Of a stretch of 39,767 bases of DNA, positions 33,138-39,480 are shown piece after piece. The position numbers and the translations under genes were made by a program. Under the pieces are notes generated by a model that worked only from the letters and a program-made list of their open reading frames with translations, was not told the DNA's origin and searched no databases. Origin of the DNA: Candidatus Omnitrophota bacterium (GTDB taxonomy: Bacteria > Omnitrophota > Gorgyraeia > Zapsychrales > Zapsychraceae); contig JAGQKV010000011.1 of NCBI GenBank assembly GCA_020429915.1, forward strand, positions 140,607 through 180,373, in the 5' to 3' direction. How positions within the stretch are numbered: the first letter of the stretch is position 1; every line of letters begins with the position of its first letter.

Positions 33138-33208
33138 AAAAATAGGGACAGACTCCAATTTTCACCGGAAATACATTTGGCAGGAAATTGGAGTCTGTCC
33201 CTATTTTT
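33138..33208. repeat. Perfect 24-bp inverted repeat, REP-like (GGGACAGACTCC type)
   Basis: Left arm 33138-33161 (AAAAATAGGGACAGACTCC then AATTT) and right arm 33185-33208 are perfectly complementary, with a 23-nt loop. Sequences with the GGGACAGACTCC arm recur in many environmental genomes, and I associate them with RAYT/REP-type elements. With the T-run after the right arm it could also terminate transcription. The gap 33020-33546 otherwise contains a promoter, repeat A3, tRNA-Thr and a short hairpin. Confidence 0.8.
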
Positions 33209-33219
33209 TTGCTGATCTC

Positions 33220-33384
33220 TAGCGGTTAGCCCTGAGCGGCTAGCGGCGAGTGTTCAGGACACGCCTTTCGGGAAAAGGGGTTAGCGTTCAGCGACTGCCG
33301 AGGCTCTATCCCCTGGTCGCCAATCCCACTACCCCCTAACCGCTAATCCCTTACTAGTCTCTAGACGCTATTCGCTAACCGCTG
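33220..33384. repeat. Dispersed palindromic repeat, TTAGCGG arm type, copy A3
   Basis: About 165 bp. The left end is TAGCGGTTAGCCCTGAGCGG; the right end is CGCTATTCGCTAACCGCTG. Core: GTGTTCAGGACACGCCTTT. It ends 7 bases from the 3' end of tRNA-Thr. Confidence 0.75.
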
Positions 33385-33391
33385 AATTTCA

Positions 33392-33464
33392 AGCTGGCGG
33401 GCGGAATCGAACCGCCGACCCCTTCATTACGAGTGAAGTGCTCTACCAACTGAGCTACGCCAGC
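33392..33464 (-). tRNA. tRNA-Thr(CGT)
   Basis: Acceptor GCTGGCG/CGCCAGC, D-stem GCTC/GAGC, anticodon stem CTTCA/TGAAG with loop CTCGTAA (anticodon CGT), T-arm GGCGG-TTCGATT-CCGCC and discriminator T. CCA is not encoded. Confidence 0.96.
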
Positions 33465-33498
33465 GAATTACCATAATTTCATTCAGAAAAATTCGCCA

Positions 33499-33539
33499 GT
33501 CCCGACCGACAACAAATCTATCCCGGACAGCGTCGGGAC
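33499..33539. other. Short inverted repeat downstream of the 33547-33975 gene
   Basis: GTCCCGAC (33499-33506) and GTCGGGAC (33532-33539) are exact complements with a 25-nt loop, followed on the minus strand by an AATTTTT run after about 6 nt. It may be a weak terminator for the minus-strand genes to its right. Confidence 0.4.
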
Positions 33540-33546
33540 GCCAGAT

Positions 33547-33975
33547 TTATCGATTAATTAAGATCTGTGTTGTTTTCCTGCCAAAATTTAATCCCCAGGT
33601 CCCCCAGCTTCCGATCGTCAACCATCGCTCCCTTTCGGGACGTTGCAATTCAGCCTTTACCGCTTTTGTTCCGCGATAGTGTTCCAGAACCCGGAACTCG
33701 CCAGAGAGCAGTCCCATCACTGCTTCCGTATATTTTTCAACTATATCGCCATCTGTACAAGGAAACCATTCCAACCAAAAGTGCCCCGCGCATAAATGCA
33801 GTTCATCACCTTGCAAGTTTAGGTTAACTTCAAAATTCATTCCCTTCTGTTTATGAATGTCCAATCCGAGATCAACTTCGGGATGATCCGTATAGAAATC
33901 CATCTGCAAATTGGGGAACGCGTCTCGGATCCGAGTATAGACGCGCTTAAACGCTTCTTTTTCAATCTCAGCCAT
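33547..33975 (-). CDS. Hypothetical protein, 142 aa
   Basis: A soluble acidic/basic mixed protein without signal peptide or membrane helix. Visible blocks: FKRVYTRIRDAFPNLQMDFYTDHPEVDLGLDIHKQKG, LHLCAGHFWLEWFPC and RVLEHYRGTKAVKAELQ. I do not recognise the family. Codon use and position 24 bases after the 34000 gene make it a real, probably co-transcribed gene. There is no clear Shine-Dalgarno sequence. Confidence 0.62.
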   Translation of the reverse strand: MAEIEKEAFKRVYTRIRDAFPNLQMDFYTDHPEVDLGLDIHKQKGMNFEVNLNLQGDELHLCAGHFWLEWFPCTDGDIVEKYTEAVMGLLSGEFRVLEHYRGTKAVKAELQRPERERWLTIGSWGTWGLNFGRKTTQILINR

Positions 33976-33999
33976 TATCCAGTCATTTGATGGCCCCTG

Positions 34000-34332
34000 T
34001 TAAAGTCTGTTCCGCGCCATCACCCCAAACCAATCAAAATACGCACGCAAATTCTTCTCTGTCGAACCGTACCCATTCTCCCCGTAAAAATAATCCGCGA
34101 CCACCTCACGCGCGCGGGACAGTTCTTTTAACCGGGGGTACGGCAGCCCCGCCGCCAGGCTCAAATCCAGCAATCCCAGTGCCCGGTCAACGGCCCGCAG
34201 GCTCATCTCCGCCCTGCCTTTATTTTTCCAGTTGAACGCCCGGCTGATCTCACTGCCGATATTGCCCAGCTGTTCGGCCAATGTCATTTCTTTCCATCGG
34301 CCTTCTGACAGGGATTGGAGTTGGTCGGTCAT
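34000..34332 (-). CDS. Small helical protein paired with DUF5674
   Basis: A 110-residue protein. The pattern LAEQLGNIGSEISRAFNWKNKGRAEMSLRAVDRALGLLDLSL, then RLKELSRAREVVADYFYG, is a family I know as a partner of DUF5674 in diverse bacteria; function unknown. Its ATG (34332) overlaps the DUF5674 stop as ATGA. Such compact pairs often work as toxin-antitoxin or adaptor modules, but nothing here proves that. Confidence 0.78.
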   Translation of the reverse strand: MTDQLQSLSEGRWKEMTLAEQLGNIGSEISRAFNWKNKGRAEMSLRAVDRALGLLDLSLAAGLPYPRLKELSRAREVVADYFYGENGYGSTEKNLRAYFDWFGVMARNRL

Positions 34333-34670
34333 CGCGTCACCCACTTTTCAACTATTGCGCTAATCCTCTTTTGCAGTCCCGCATCATCCACGCCGCGGCT
34401 TCGGTTGCCCTGGGACGGGCGGATGTTGATCATCGAATCGAATTCCAGAAATTCGTCGTCCGGCATGTCCGGATAGAGATTAATCCCCCACAAGTCGGTC
34501 TGTGCTGATCCTTGATCCAGCAACAGCGCCTCCAGGTCGGCGTGCAGTTCGGCATCCACGGCCAATAGGTCACGGTCCACGTCCACCACGGCCTTTATCA
34601 GATCGCCGTAGCGTTCGGCCGCCAGGCTCTTTAATTCGTCAATGGCTATCGGTTTATCCAGTATTTTCAT
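34329..34670 (-). CDS. DUF5674 family protein
   Basis: A 113-residue protein: LAAERYGDLIKAVVDVDRDLLAVDAELHADLEALLLDQGS, LWGINLYPD and FDSMINIRPSQGNRSRGVDD are the DUF5674 signature. The start is ATG 34670 (MKILDKP). The in-frame ATG at 34682 lies upstream of the predicted transcription start, so it is not used. Function unknown. It is coupled to the following small gene by ATGA. Confidence 0.85.
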   Translation of the reverse strand: MKILDKPIAIDELKSLAAERYGDLIKAVVDVDRDLLAVDAELHADLEALLLDQGSAQTDLWGINLYPDMPDDEFLEFDSMINIRPSQGNRSRGVDDAGLQKRISAIVEKWVTR

Positions 34671-34684
34671 GAGATATGACATGT

Positions 34685-34712
34685 ATTATATCCCCCCTCT
34701 TGGATAATTCAA
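34685..34712 (-). promoter_or_regulatory. Promoter of the DUF5674 pair, near-leaderless
   Basis: Minus-strand TTGAAT (34707-34712), 16 bp, TATAAT (34685-34690). The predicted start near 34678 leaves about 8 nt before ATG 34670. Confidence 0.6.
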
Positions 34713-34734
34713 TATCTTTGCCTTATCACCGGGA

Positions 34735-35250
34735 TCAATCCGAATGAAACCCGATCGACCCCTTTTTGTGCGTCTCATCCGGAGATTCGAGGAGTTTTCT
34801 GATGGCCTCGAAAACGAGTTGAAACTTCTGGTCGTGGGCTTGGAATTTTCTTTCGATCGCTTCTATTTTCCGTTTCAAATCTGCATGGCTCACCATAATT
34901 TCCCGTAATCTTGTAAAAATACGCATAATTTGAATGTTGACCTGAATGGCACGATCGCTGTTCAACACGCTGGAAAGCATTGCTACTCCTTGTTCCGTAA
35001 AGACATAGGGAAAATGACCGCCAAAGTACTTTTTCGATGGTATCGCATTTTGCGATACCATGAGATCTACTTCCTTGGCCGTGAGTTGAAACATGAAATC
35101 CGCCGGAAACCTCTTTTTGTTGCGCTTGACCTGTTCCCGGAGCCGAATCGGTTTAACTCCATACAACTCAGCTAAATCCTTATCCAGCATAACTTTCTTA
35201 CCTCGCATTAAATATATACCTCTGACGATTTTCCCTTCTGCGACAAGCAT
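34735..35250 (-). CDS. ORF6N-domain protein
   Basis: A 171-residue protein. The ORF6N (KilA-N-related) DNA-binding domain is clear: IYLMRGKKVMLDKDLAELYGVKPIRLREQVKRN, RFPADFMFQLT, FPYVFTEQGVAMLSSVLNSDRAIQVNIQIMR. A helical tail, probably coiled coil, follows (LKRKIEAIERKFQAHDQKFQLVFEAIRKLL). GGAGG lies 5 nt before ATG 35250. The gene starts inside the polymerase gene, overlapping it by 43 bases. The domain is typical of phage and mobile-element proteins, often anti-repressor-like, but also common in free genomes. Confidence 0.9.
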   Translation of the reverse strand: MLVAEGKIVRGIYLMRGKKVMLDKDLAELYGVKPIRLREQVKRNKKRFPADFMFQLTAKEVDLMVSQNAIPSKKYFGGHFPYVFTEQGVAMLSSVLNSDRAIQVNIQIMRIFTRLREIMVSHADLKRKIEAIERKFQAHDQKFQLVFEAIRKLLESPDETHKKGSIGFHSD

Positions 35251-37442
35251 TCTTCCTCCTTTCTCTCCCACAAGTTTAATTCCTGAGCTTTCAATCTGTC
35301 GACATAAACCCTCAGCTCCTCCAACTCCATCTGCCTCTCCTTCTTGACCTCGCGCTCGATTCGCGCCTTGGTGTACCCGAACGGCTGCAGCAGGACGAAC
35401 AAGGCGCGGACCAGGAGTTTTTGGTAACGCGGCTTGTCGGGACGGCCGTTGTATTCGTCGGCCGGGACCGCGCCGCCGTCCTGGTGGACCAGTTCGATGA
35501 ACTGACCCGGCACCACGCGCACACCCTTCTCTTTCAGCCGCTCGACCACGCGCTTCTGCGGGAGGTTGGCTTTGTACTCGGTCTTGGTCACACGCAGCAG
35601 GACGATCAGCAGCGACGGCTTCATATTGGGCAGCTCTTCGACCACCAGCCGCAGGTACTGAAACAGCACCGGGATCTTGTCCAGGATCTCTTCTTTGGTG
35701 TCGCACGCCTTCATCTGCTCCAGCACATTCTGCTGAAAGGCCTTCACCAGGGCCGGCGAACCGCGCCGGCGGACCTCGATGCCACGCGCCTTGATCTCGC
35801 CGTTGCGGAAGACCCCGTAATACGTGCTGGGCAGCGCCCGGTGCGGGTCGACGACACTCGGCAGAAACACCACCCACTTGAAGATCCCCTCGAAACTGAG
35901 CGGAATGCCGGTGGTGATCTCCAGGTCCAGGCAGAACGACCTGACCTCCTCTTCGCCGATACCGTCCTGCTGCAGGTACAAACTGTCGACGATCGCGTGG
36001 ACCACCTGGTAACCTGCGTCTTCGGCGAGATGAATGCTTCTCAGGAGCGTCTCGCGCGCGTAGGCGCAGATGGCCATGTGCGAGGTCGGAATCCCGAGCT
36101 TGAATTCGCGAAAGCGCAGATAACCGTAGCAGCTGACCAGCACCCACTTCAATCCTTTCGCGCGCTGTTTGTTATCAGGCGTCGGGTGGGCCTTATAGTA
36201 CATGCGCCGGTCGATGAAGGGTTTAAGCGCGGTGGGGATCAGCCCCGGACGTTTGCGTGACGCGCGCACCGGGATGTCGGGGACCTCCTCAAACGGACCT
36301 TCGTCGGTGAGCAGGCATTCGGCGGAAATGTTGTGGTTGTAGATCAGCCACGGGAACATGCTGGTGAAATCGATCTCGGCCACGTCGCGGTGAAAGCCGA
36401 TCTTGGGATCGATGGTCAACCCCGCGCGGTCGGACTTGAGCATCTCCAGCATGCTCAGCGGTGGCTCCAGCGGCTTCTCTTTATAGGCGACGAGCATCCC
36501 GTTGCGGACCAGCAAACGGATCAGCGCTGTTTGGAAGACCGCGCCGAAACTGCGCGCCGCCGCCGTCTGCAACAAAGTCCCGGAGAGCCGGACCAGTTCC
36601 ATCACCCCTTCGACGTCACACTCGGTGCCGACAAAGCTGTTGCGATCGACCAGAAAGCGGCCGCGCAGCTTGACCGCGTAATCCTGATAACGCACCTGGC
36701 CGTAACTCCAGTACGACCGTCCGCCGCGGTAACGCAGCGCCCGCGGATGCCAGCGGTGAAACGCGGCGTACATGTGATGCGCGCGCAGCCGCCCGTCCAG
36801 GTACGGCAGCCGCGCGTAGGCATAGTCCATCTCGATGACATCCGGATCACGGCGGTGAAAGATCCGCACCAGCGCGCGCAGCACCTGCTCTTCACTCCCG
36901 CGCAGCTCCTCCCCGTCGACGAGGGCCATGCGCAGTGGAACATCCGGCGAAGCCTCTTTGCCCAATCCCTTGGCAGGCGAAGACGGACGGATTTCACCAG
37001 AGGGGATCACATGAAGTTGCAGCCTGGTCAGCTGCGGGAAGGAATCGTCCTTCAAAGGAAAGATCTCGGAGCCCCGCACCTCCACCCGTCCGCAGGGTGT
37101 GAGGTCCCGCTGATAGAGGAACATCTGTTCAGGCGGGATATCGGCATTGTAGAAGGTGATGCGGTGTCTGGTGGCACGCTCCAGTTCACGGACGAAGCGT
37201 TCGAAGAGGTCGAGCCGCGGGACCGGGACTGCGAGAACTTCCTTGAAGGTATAGAAATACGTCTTTCTTTTGACCGTGTGAAAGGTGATGCGCCTGCGGC
37301 GCAAAAAAGGCGCCGCCTCCGGATCGGTATAGATGAGCGCGTCGAAGTCAAACTCGCGGTAAAAGTCTTCACCGCCGGAGGTTTTCATCCATAACACGAT
37401 CCGGTTGTCGCGGCGATAGGCATCCATCAGCCAGGCCTGCAT
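35208..37442 (-). CDS. Divergent B-family DNA polymerase, exonuclease-degenerate
   Basis: A 744-residue protein. Polymerase motif A: EIDFTSMFPWLIYNHNIS with catalytic D358. Motif B: KGLKWVLVSCYGYLRF. Motif C: VHAIVDSLYL, where canonical YGDTDS is changed; the second Asp (D486), the direct metal ligand in studied enzymes, is kept while the first is Ile. The exonuclease region (about 135-280) is present but ExoI DxE and ExoII NxxxFD are not visible (LQLHVIPSGE and MDYAYARLPYL at those places); the ExoIII aspartate seems kept (GRFLVDRNSF). Proofreading is therefore unlikely. GAGGGGAG precedes ATG 37442. Last of a RecA-like / small protein / PolB operon, overlapping its neighbour by 16 bases. Most like archaeal-type PolB2 enzymes found in some bacteria; a lesion-tolerance role is inferred. 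Confidence 0.9.
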   Translation of the reverse strand: MQAWLMDAYRRDNRIVLWMKTSGGEDFYREFDFDALIYTDPEAAPFLRRRRITFHTVKRKTYFYTFKEVLAVPVPRLDLFERFVRELERATRHRITFYNADIPPEQMFLYQRDLTPCGRVEVRGSEIFPLKDDSFPQLTRLQLHVIPSGEIRPSSPAKGLGKEASPDVPLRMALVDGEELRGSEEQVLRALVRIFHRRDPDVIEMDYAYARLPYLDGRLRAHHMYAAFHRWHPRALRYRGGRSYWSYGQVRYQDYAVKLRGRFLVDRNSFVGTECDVEGVMELVRLSGTLLQTAAARSFGAVFQTALIRLLVRNGMLVAYKEKPLEPPLSMLEMLKSDRAGLTIDPKIGFHRDVAEIDFTSMFPWLIYNHNISAECLLTDEGPFEEVPDIPVRASRKRPGLIPTALKPFIDRRMYYKAHPTPDNKQRAKGLKWVLVSCYGYLRFREFKLGIPTSHMAICAYARETLLRSIHLAEDAGYQVVHAIVDSLYLQQDGIGEEEVRSFCLDLEITTGIPLSFEGIFKWVVFLPSVVDPHRALPSTYYGVFRNGEIKARGIEVRRRGSPALVKAFQQNVLEQMKACDTKEEILDKIPVLFQYLRLVVEELPNMKPSLLIVLLRVTKTEYKANLPQKRVVERLKEKGVRVVPGQFIELVHQDGGAVPADEYNGRPDKPRYQKLLVRALFVLLQPFGYTKARIEREVKKERQMELEELRVYVDRLKAQELNLWERKEEECLSQKGKSSEVYI

Positions 37443-37744
37443 GGACGGCTCCCCTCGACTGCGCTCGGGACGGTTCCACTAGACTTTTCGGGACGGTGAG
37501 CGAAGTCGAACCGCTCCTCCAGTTTTCTGATCCGTTTCTCCTGTTCGAGCAGAATCGATAACAGGACAAACGCCCACACATCCAGGCTCGAGGCATACGA
37601 CACCGCCCCCACGTGCTTGAGCGGTTCCTTGAGCATCCGTTCGTAGACGCACCGGTCCTCCCTGCACATGGCCTGGCCGAAAGACTTCAGTTCATTTAAG
37701 ACATAATCAACGCGCATGCGTTGGGAAGAAACCGTGTGACCCAC
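37427..37744 (-). CDS. Small helical protein of the PolB operon
   Basis: A 105-residue protein. The start is GTG 37744 with GGAGGTGA 5 nt upstream; the longer frame to 38011 merely reads through a repeat. Residues 1-75 are helical (YVLNELKSFGQAMCREDRCVYERMLKEPL, AFVLLSILLEQEKRIRKLEER) with no family I recognise; two cysteines (MCREDRC) could bind metal or bond. The last 27 or so residues (FDFAHRPEKSSGTVPSAVEG, then SRPC) are encoded by a REP-like palindrome (37455-37510), so they are probably not ancestral. It overlaps the polymerase start by 16 bases. Confidence 0.78.
   Translation of the reverse strand: MGHTVSSQRMRVDYVLNELKSFGQAMCREDRCVYERMLKEPLKHVGAVSYASSLDVWAFVLLSILLEQEKRIRKLEERFDFAHRPEKSSGTVPSAVEGSRPCRPG
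37455..37510. repeat. REP-like palindrome forming the end of the small PolB-operon protein
   Basis: Arms TCGACTGCGCTC and GAGCGAAGTCGA (one mismatch) flank two GGGACGG motifs. Its translated product FDFAHRPEKSSGTVPSAVEG is a peptide I recall from many unrelated metagenome proteins, which supports a dispersed element. Confidence 0.7.
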
Positions 37745-37761
37745 CTTGCTCACCTCCGGTG

Positions 37762-37937
37762 AGAATTTCGAATATCGAATCTTCGAAATCCGAAGGAATA
37801 TCGAAATTCGAATCTTCGAATGTTTAAAACGTGCGTTTTTAAATTCGAATTTCCGGCCGGTCAAAACGCGGTTTCGAATTTCGGTTATTCGGTGATTCGA
37901 TATTCTTTCGATATTCGATATTCGATATTCGAAATTG
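37762..37937. repeat. Palindromic repeat, TTCGAATA arm type (copy C)
   Basis: A 176-bp AT-rich block with arrays of TTCGAAT, TATCGAA and ATATTCG on both sides of the core GTTTAAAACGTGCGTTTTT and GGCCGG. It lies exactly between the RecA-like gene and the small gene, and codes for repetitive peptides (FRISNIEYR, FKHSKIRIS) in both overlapping frames. It is unlike its GC-rich neighbourhood. Confidence 0.8.
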
Positions 37938-38363
37938 GCTTTCAACCCTATCACAATACCTCTGCGCGAAAGCCAGGTGTTCGGAGTGTGCCAGCACCCC
38001 CACGCGTACATCGTACGTCTGACCCAACCCGCGCATCAGCTCCCAGCAGTGATGATGGATGTCGCGGTTTTCCTCCGGGTCCTGATAATGAAAAAGGTAG
38101 TCGCAGGTGGTCACGATCACTGTCCGCGCGCGGACCCGGGCCGCGTAACGCGGGGCGTTTTTGAGGATATCGCGGAACTTGTAGAGTAATTCCAGCTCGA
38201 TCACGTAGATCTGACCGAGCGTCTCGTGCGGGAATTCCGGGTACAACCGGTGCGGGTCGGCGGCATTGGCGCAGTCGACCACGAGCGCCGGCGCGCTCCG
38301 GGCCGCGTAACGCAAGAGTTCATAATTGATTGTTCGGGTAGGACTTACAAGACCGATCAGCAT
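37839..38363 (-). CDS. RecA/ImuA-like protein without Walker A; C-terminus altered by a repeat
   Basis: A 174-residue protein. LIGLVSPTRTINYELLRYAARSAPALVVDCANAADPHRLYP and TVIVTTCDYLFHYQDPEENRDIHHHCWELMRGLGQTYDVRVGVLAHS look like the central strands of a RecA/RadA-type core, with VDCANxxDPxRL and a Walker B-like IVTTCD. There is no P-loop (no GxxxxGK[ST]), so ATP binding is doubtful. Residues from about 142 (SQFRISNIEYR onward) are encoded by repeat copy C and are probably foreign. ATG 38363 is chosen after AAAGG; the longer frame to 38453 crosses the promoter. It heads the polymerase operon; a recruiting role like ImuA is inferred. The fold call is moderate. Confidence 0.75.
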   Translation of the reverse strand: MLIGLVSPTRTINYELLRYAARSAPALVVDCANAADPHRLYPEFPHETLGQIYVIELELLYKFRDILKNAPRYAARVRARTVIVTTCDYLFHYQDPEENRDIHHHCWELMRGLGQTYDVRVGVLAHSEHLAFAQRYCDRVESQFRISNIEYRKNIESPNNRNSKPRFDRPEIRI

Positions 38364-38390
38364 GGGAACCAACCTTTGTTGCGGGGTGTA

Positions 38391-38447
38391 CCGGCGTGAC
38401 TTCTCCGGCGTGATAGAAACTATACCATACAGATGTGTGGGTGTAAA
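38391..38447 (-). promoter_or_regulatory. PolB operon promoter with tandem operator candidate
   Basis: Minus-strand TTTACA (38442-38447), 17 bp, TGG-TATAGT (-10 at 38419-38424). Directly downstream is a 9-bp direct repeat TCACGCCGG, 5 bp, TCACGCCGG (38391-38413), 14-bp period, placed over the start site. A repressor-type site is likely. Confidence 0.6.
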
Positions 38448-38482
38448 GCGCAAAATTGCAAGGGCGCTAATTTGAGTGGTTA

Positions 38483-38986
38483 TTGGTGATAAGTGATATA
38501 GCTGGGGAGTGCGTTGTGGTGATATAGCCAGGAAGCGCGTTGTGGTGATACGGGATACGTAGGTTGGCCCGATGCTTTATTACGCCGGGGAGACCGGCCC
38601 GTTGACTCAGCGCAACAGGCGGCAGACTGTTCGTATCCCTTATCCCGTATCACGTATCCCGACTCGCACAGAAGCGCCTTTTGGTGATACGTGATATTGC
38701 CAGGGCGCGCGTTGTGGTGATACGGGATACGTGGGTTGGCCCGATGCTTTATTACGCCGGGGAGACTGGCCCGTTACTTAATCCAATAGGCAGCAAACTG
38801 TTCGTATCCCTTATCCCGTATCCCGACTCGCACAGAAGCGCCTTTTGGTGATACGTGATATTGCTGTGGTGTGCTTTGTGGGGATATAGCCAGAGAGCGC
38901 GTTGCGGTGATACGTGGCTGGCCCGTTGACTTAATACACCAGACGGCAGACTGTTCGTATCACGTATCCCTTATCCCGACTCGCTA
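38483..38986. repeat. Three tandem palindromic repeat units, GGGATACGTGATACG arm type (B1-B3)
   Basis: Units begin at 38483 (198 bp), 38681 (164 bp) and 38845 (142 bp). Each starts TTGGTGATA and ends TCCCGACTCGC plus, in two units, ACAGAAGCGCC. Inside are GGGATACG/CGTATCCC arms and a shared middle (TTGGCCCGATGCTTTATTACG and GACTGTTCGTATC). TATCACGTATC/GATACGTGATA flanks the joint between units. The array ends where the next gene's stop codon begins, and no gene lies within 38454-38986. Confidence 0.85.
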
Positions 38987-39436
38987 CTAAGCACCACTCT
39001 GGCGCAACATTTCCAAGAAGCGCTCCGGCTCCTGCACGCTGAGCAGCAGCGAGTAGCCGTCTGTCGTCGGGATATAGACCACATTGTCGCGGCGGGTCAC
39101 GTAGAGCAGGGCTTTTTCTTTGTTGGCCAGACGGAACCAGCCCGAGGCATAACCGGGCAGGCCGGTGCCGCAGGTGCGCACGCGGGGACGGTACTCGGAA
39201 CCCTTGCCCAGATCGGTGATCCTGGCCTTGGCCAGTTCGAGTTTATGGAACGGGATACTGCGCCCCCACAGGTCGCCGACCAGTCTGATCCGATCGCCCT
39301 CGACGATGACCTTGGAATTCTGAAAGGAATATCCCACGTACAGCATCAAGACAAAGACGGCCGCGAGGATCACGCAGATAATGGCAATAAACCACCAGGC
39401 CTTGGTGCTGGCGGGAATAATCGGAAACACGTTCAT
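38987..39436 (-). CDS. Membrane-anchored PH-like domain protein
   Basis: A 149-residue protein. N-terminal transmembrane helix (AWWFIAIICVILAAVFVLMLYVGY), then a small beta-rich domain: VIVEGDRIRLVGDLWGRSIPFHKLELAKARITDL, LLYVTRRDNVVYIPTTDGYSLLLSVQEPERFLEMLRQ, with the VxxxxYTxxGxxxxLSxxxPxxFLxxL pattern of bacterial PH domains. Role unknown. AAGGAG precedes ATG 39436. The TAG stop lies at the very edge of the tandem repeat array. Confidence 0.82.
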   Translation of the reverse strand: MNVFPIIPASTKAWWFIAIICVILAAVFVLMLYVGYSFQNSKVIVEGDRIRLVGDLWGRSIPFHKLELAKARITDLGKGSEYRPRVRTCGTGLPGYASGWFRLANKEKALLYVTRRDNVVYIPTTDGYSLLLSVQEPERFLEMLRQSGA

Positions 39437-39480
39437 GATAAGCTCCTTGGTGTGGGTATCGGTATCAGGGCACTATTTTC

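Noticed and set aside
34735-36147. 470-residue reading of the ORF6N gene
   Set aside because: Residues before 35250 are an out-of-frame reading of the polymerase gene; the true start has GGAGG 5 nt upstream.
35421-36260. 279-codon plus-strand open frame antisense to the polymerase
   Set aside because: Same reason: it lies opposite motif-bearing sequence and shows no recognisable domain.
36333-37394. 353-codon plus-strand open frame antisense to the polymerase
   Set aside because: The polymerase motifs prove the minus-strand frame; the antisense frame is a by-product of its codon bias and has no Shine-Dalgarno site or domain.
37762-38011. N-terminal extension of the small PolB-operon protein through repeat C
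   Set aside because: The extension is pure repeat-encoded peptide and the GTG at 37744 has a strong Shine-Dalgarno sequence.
37839-38363. Active RecA/RadA recombinase
   Set aside because: No Walker A motif anywhere and the protein is far too short; at most a RecA-fold adaptor.
38483-38986. CRISPR array
   Set aside because: Repeat units are 142-198 bp with homologous interiors, not short identical repeats with unrelated spacers, and no cas genes are present.
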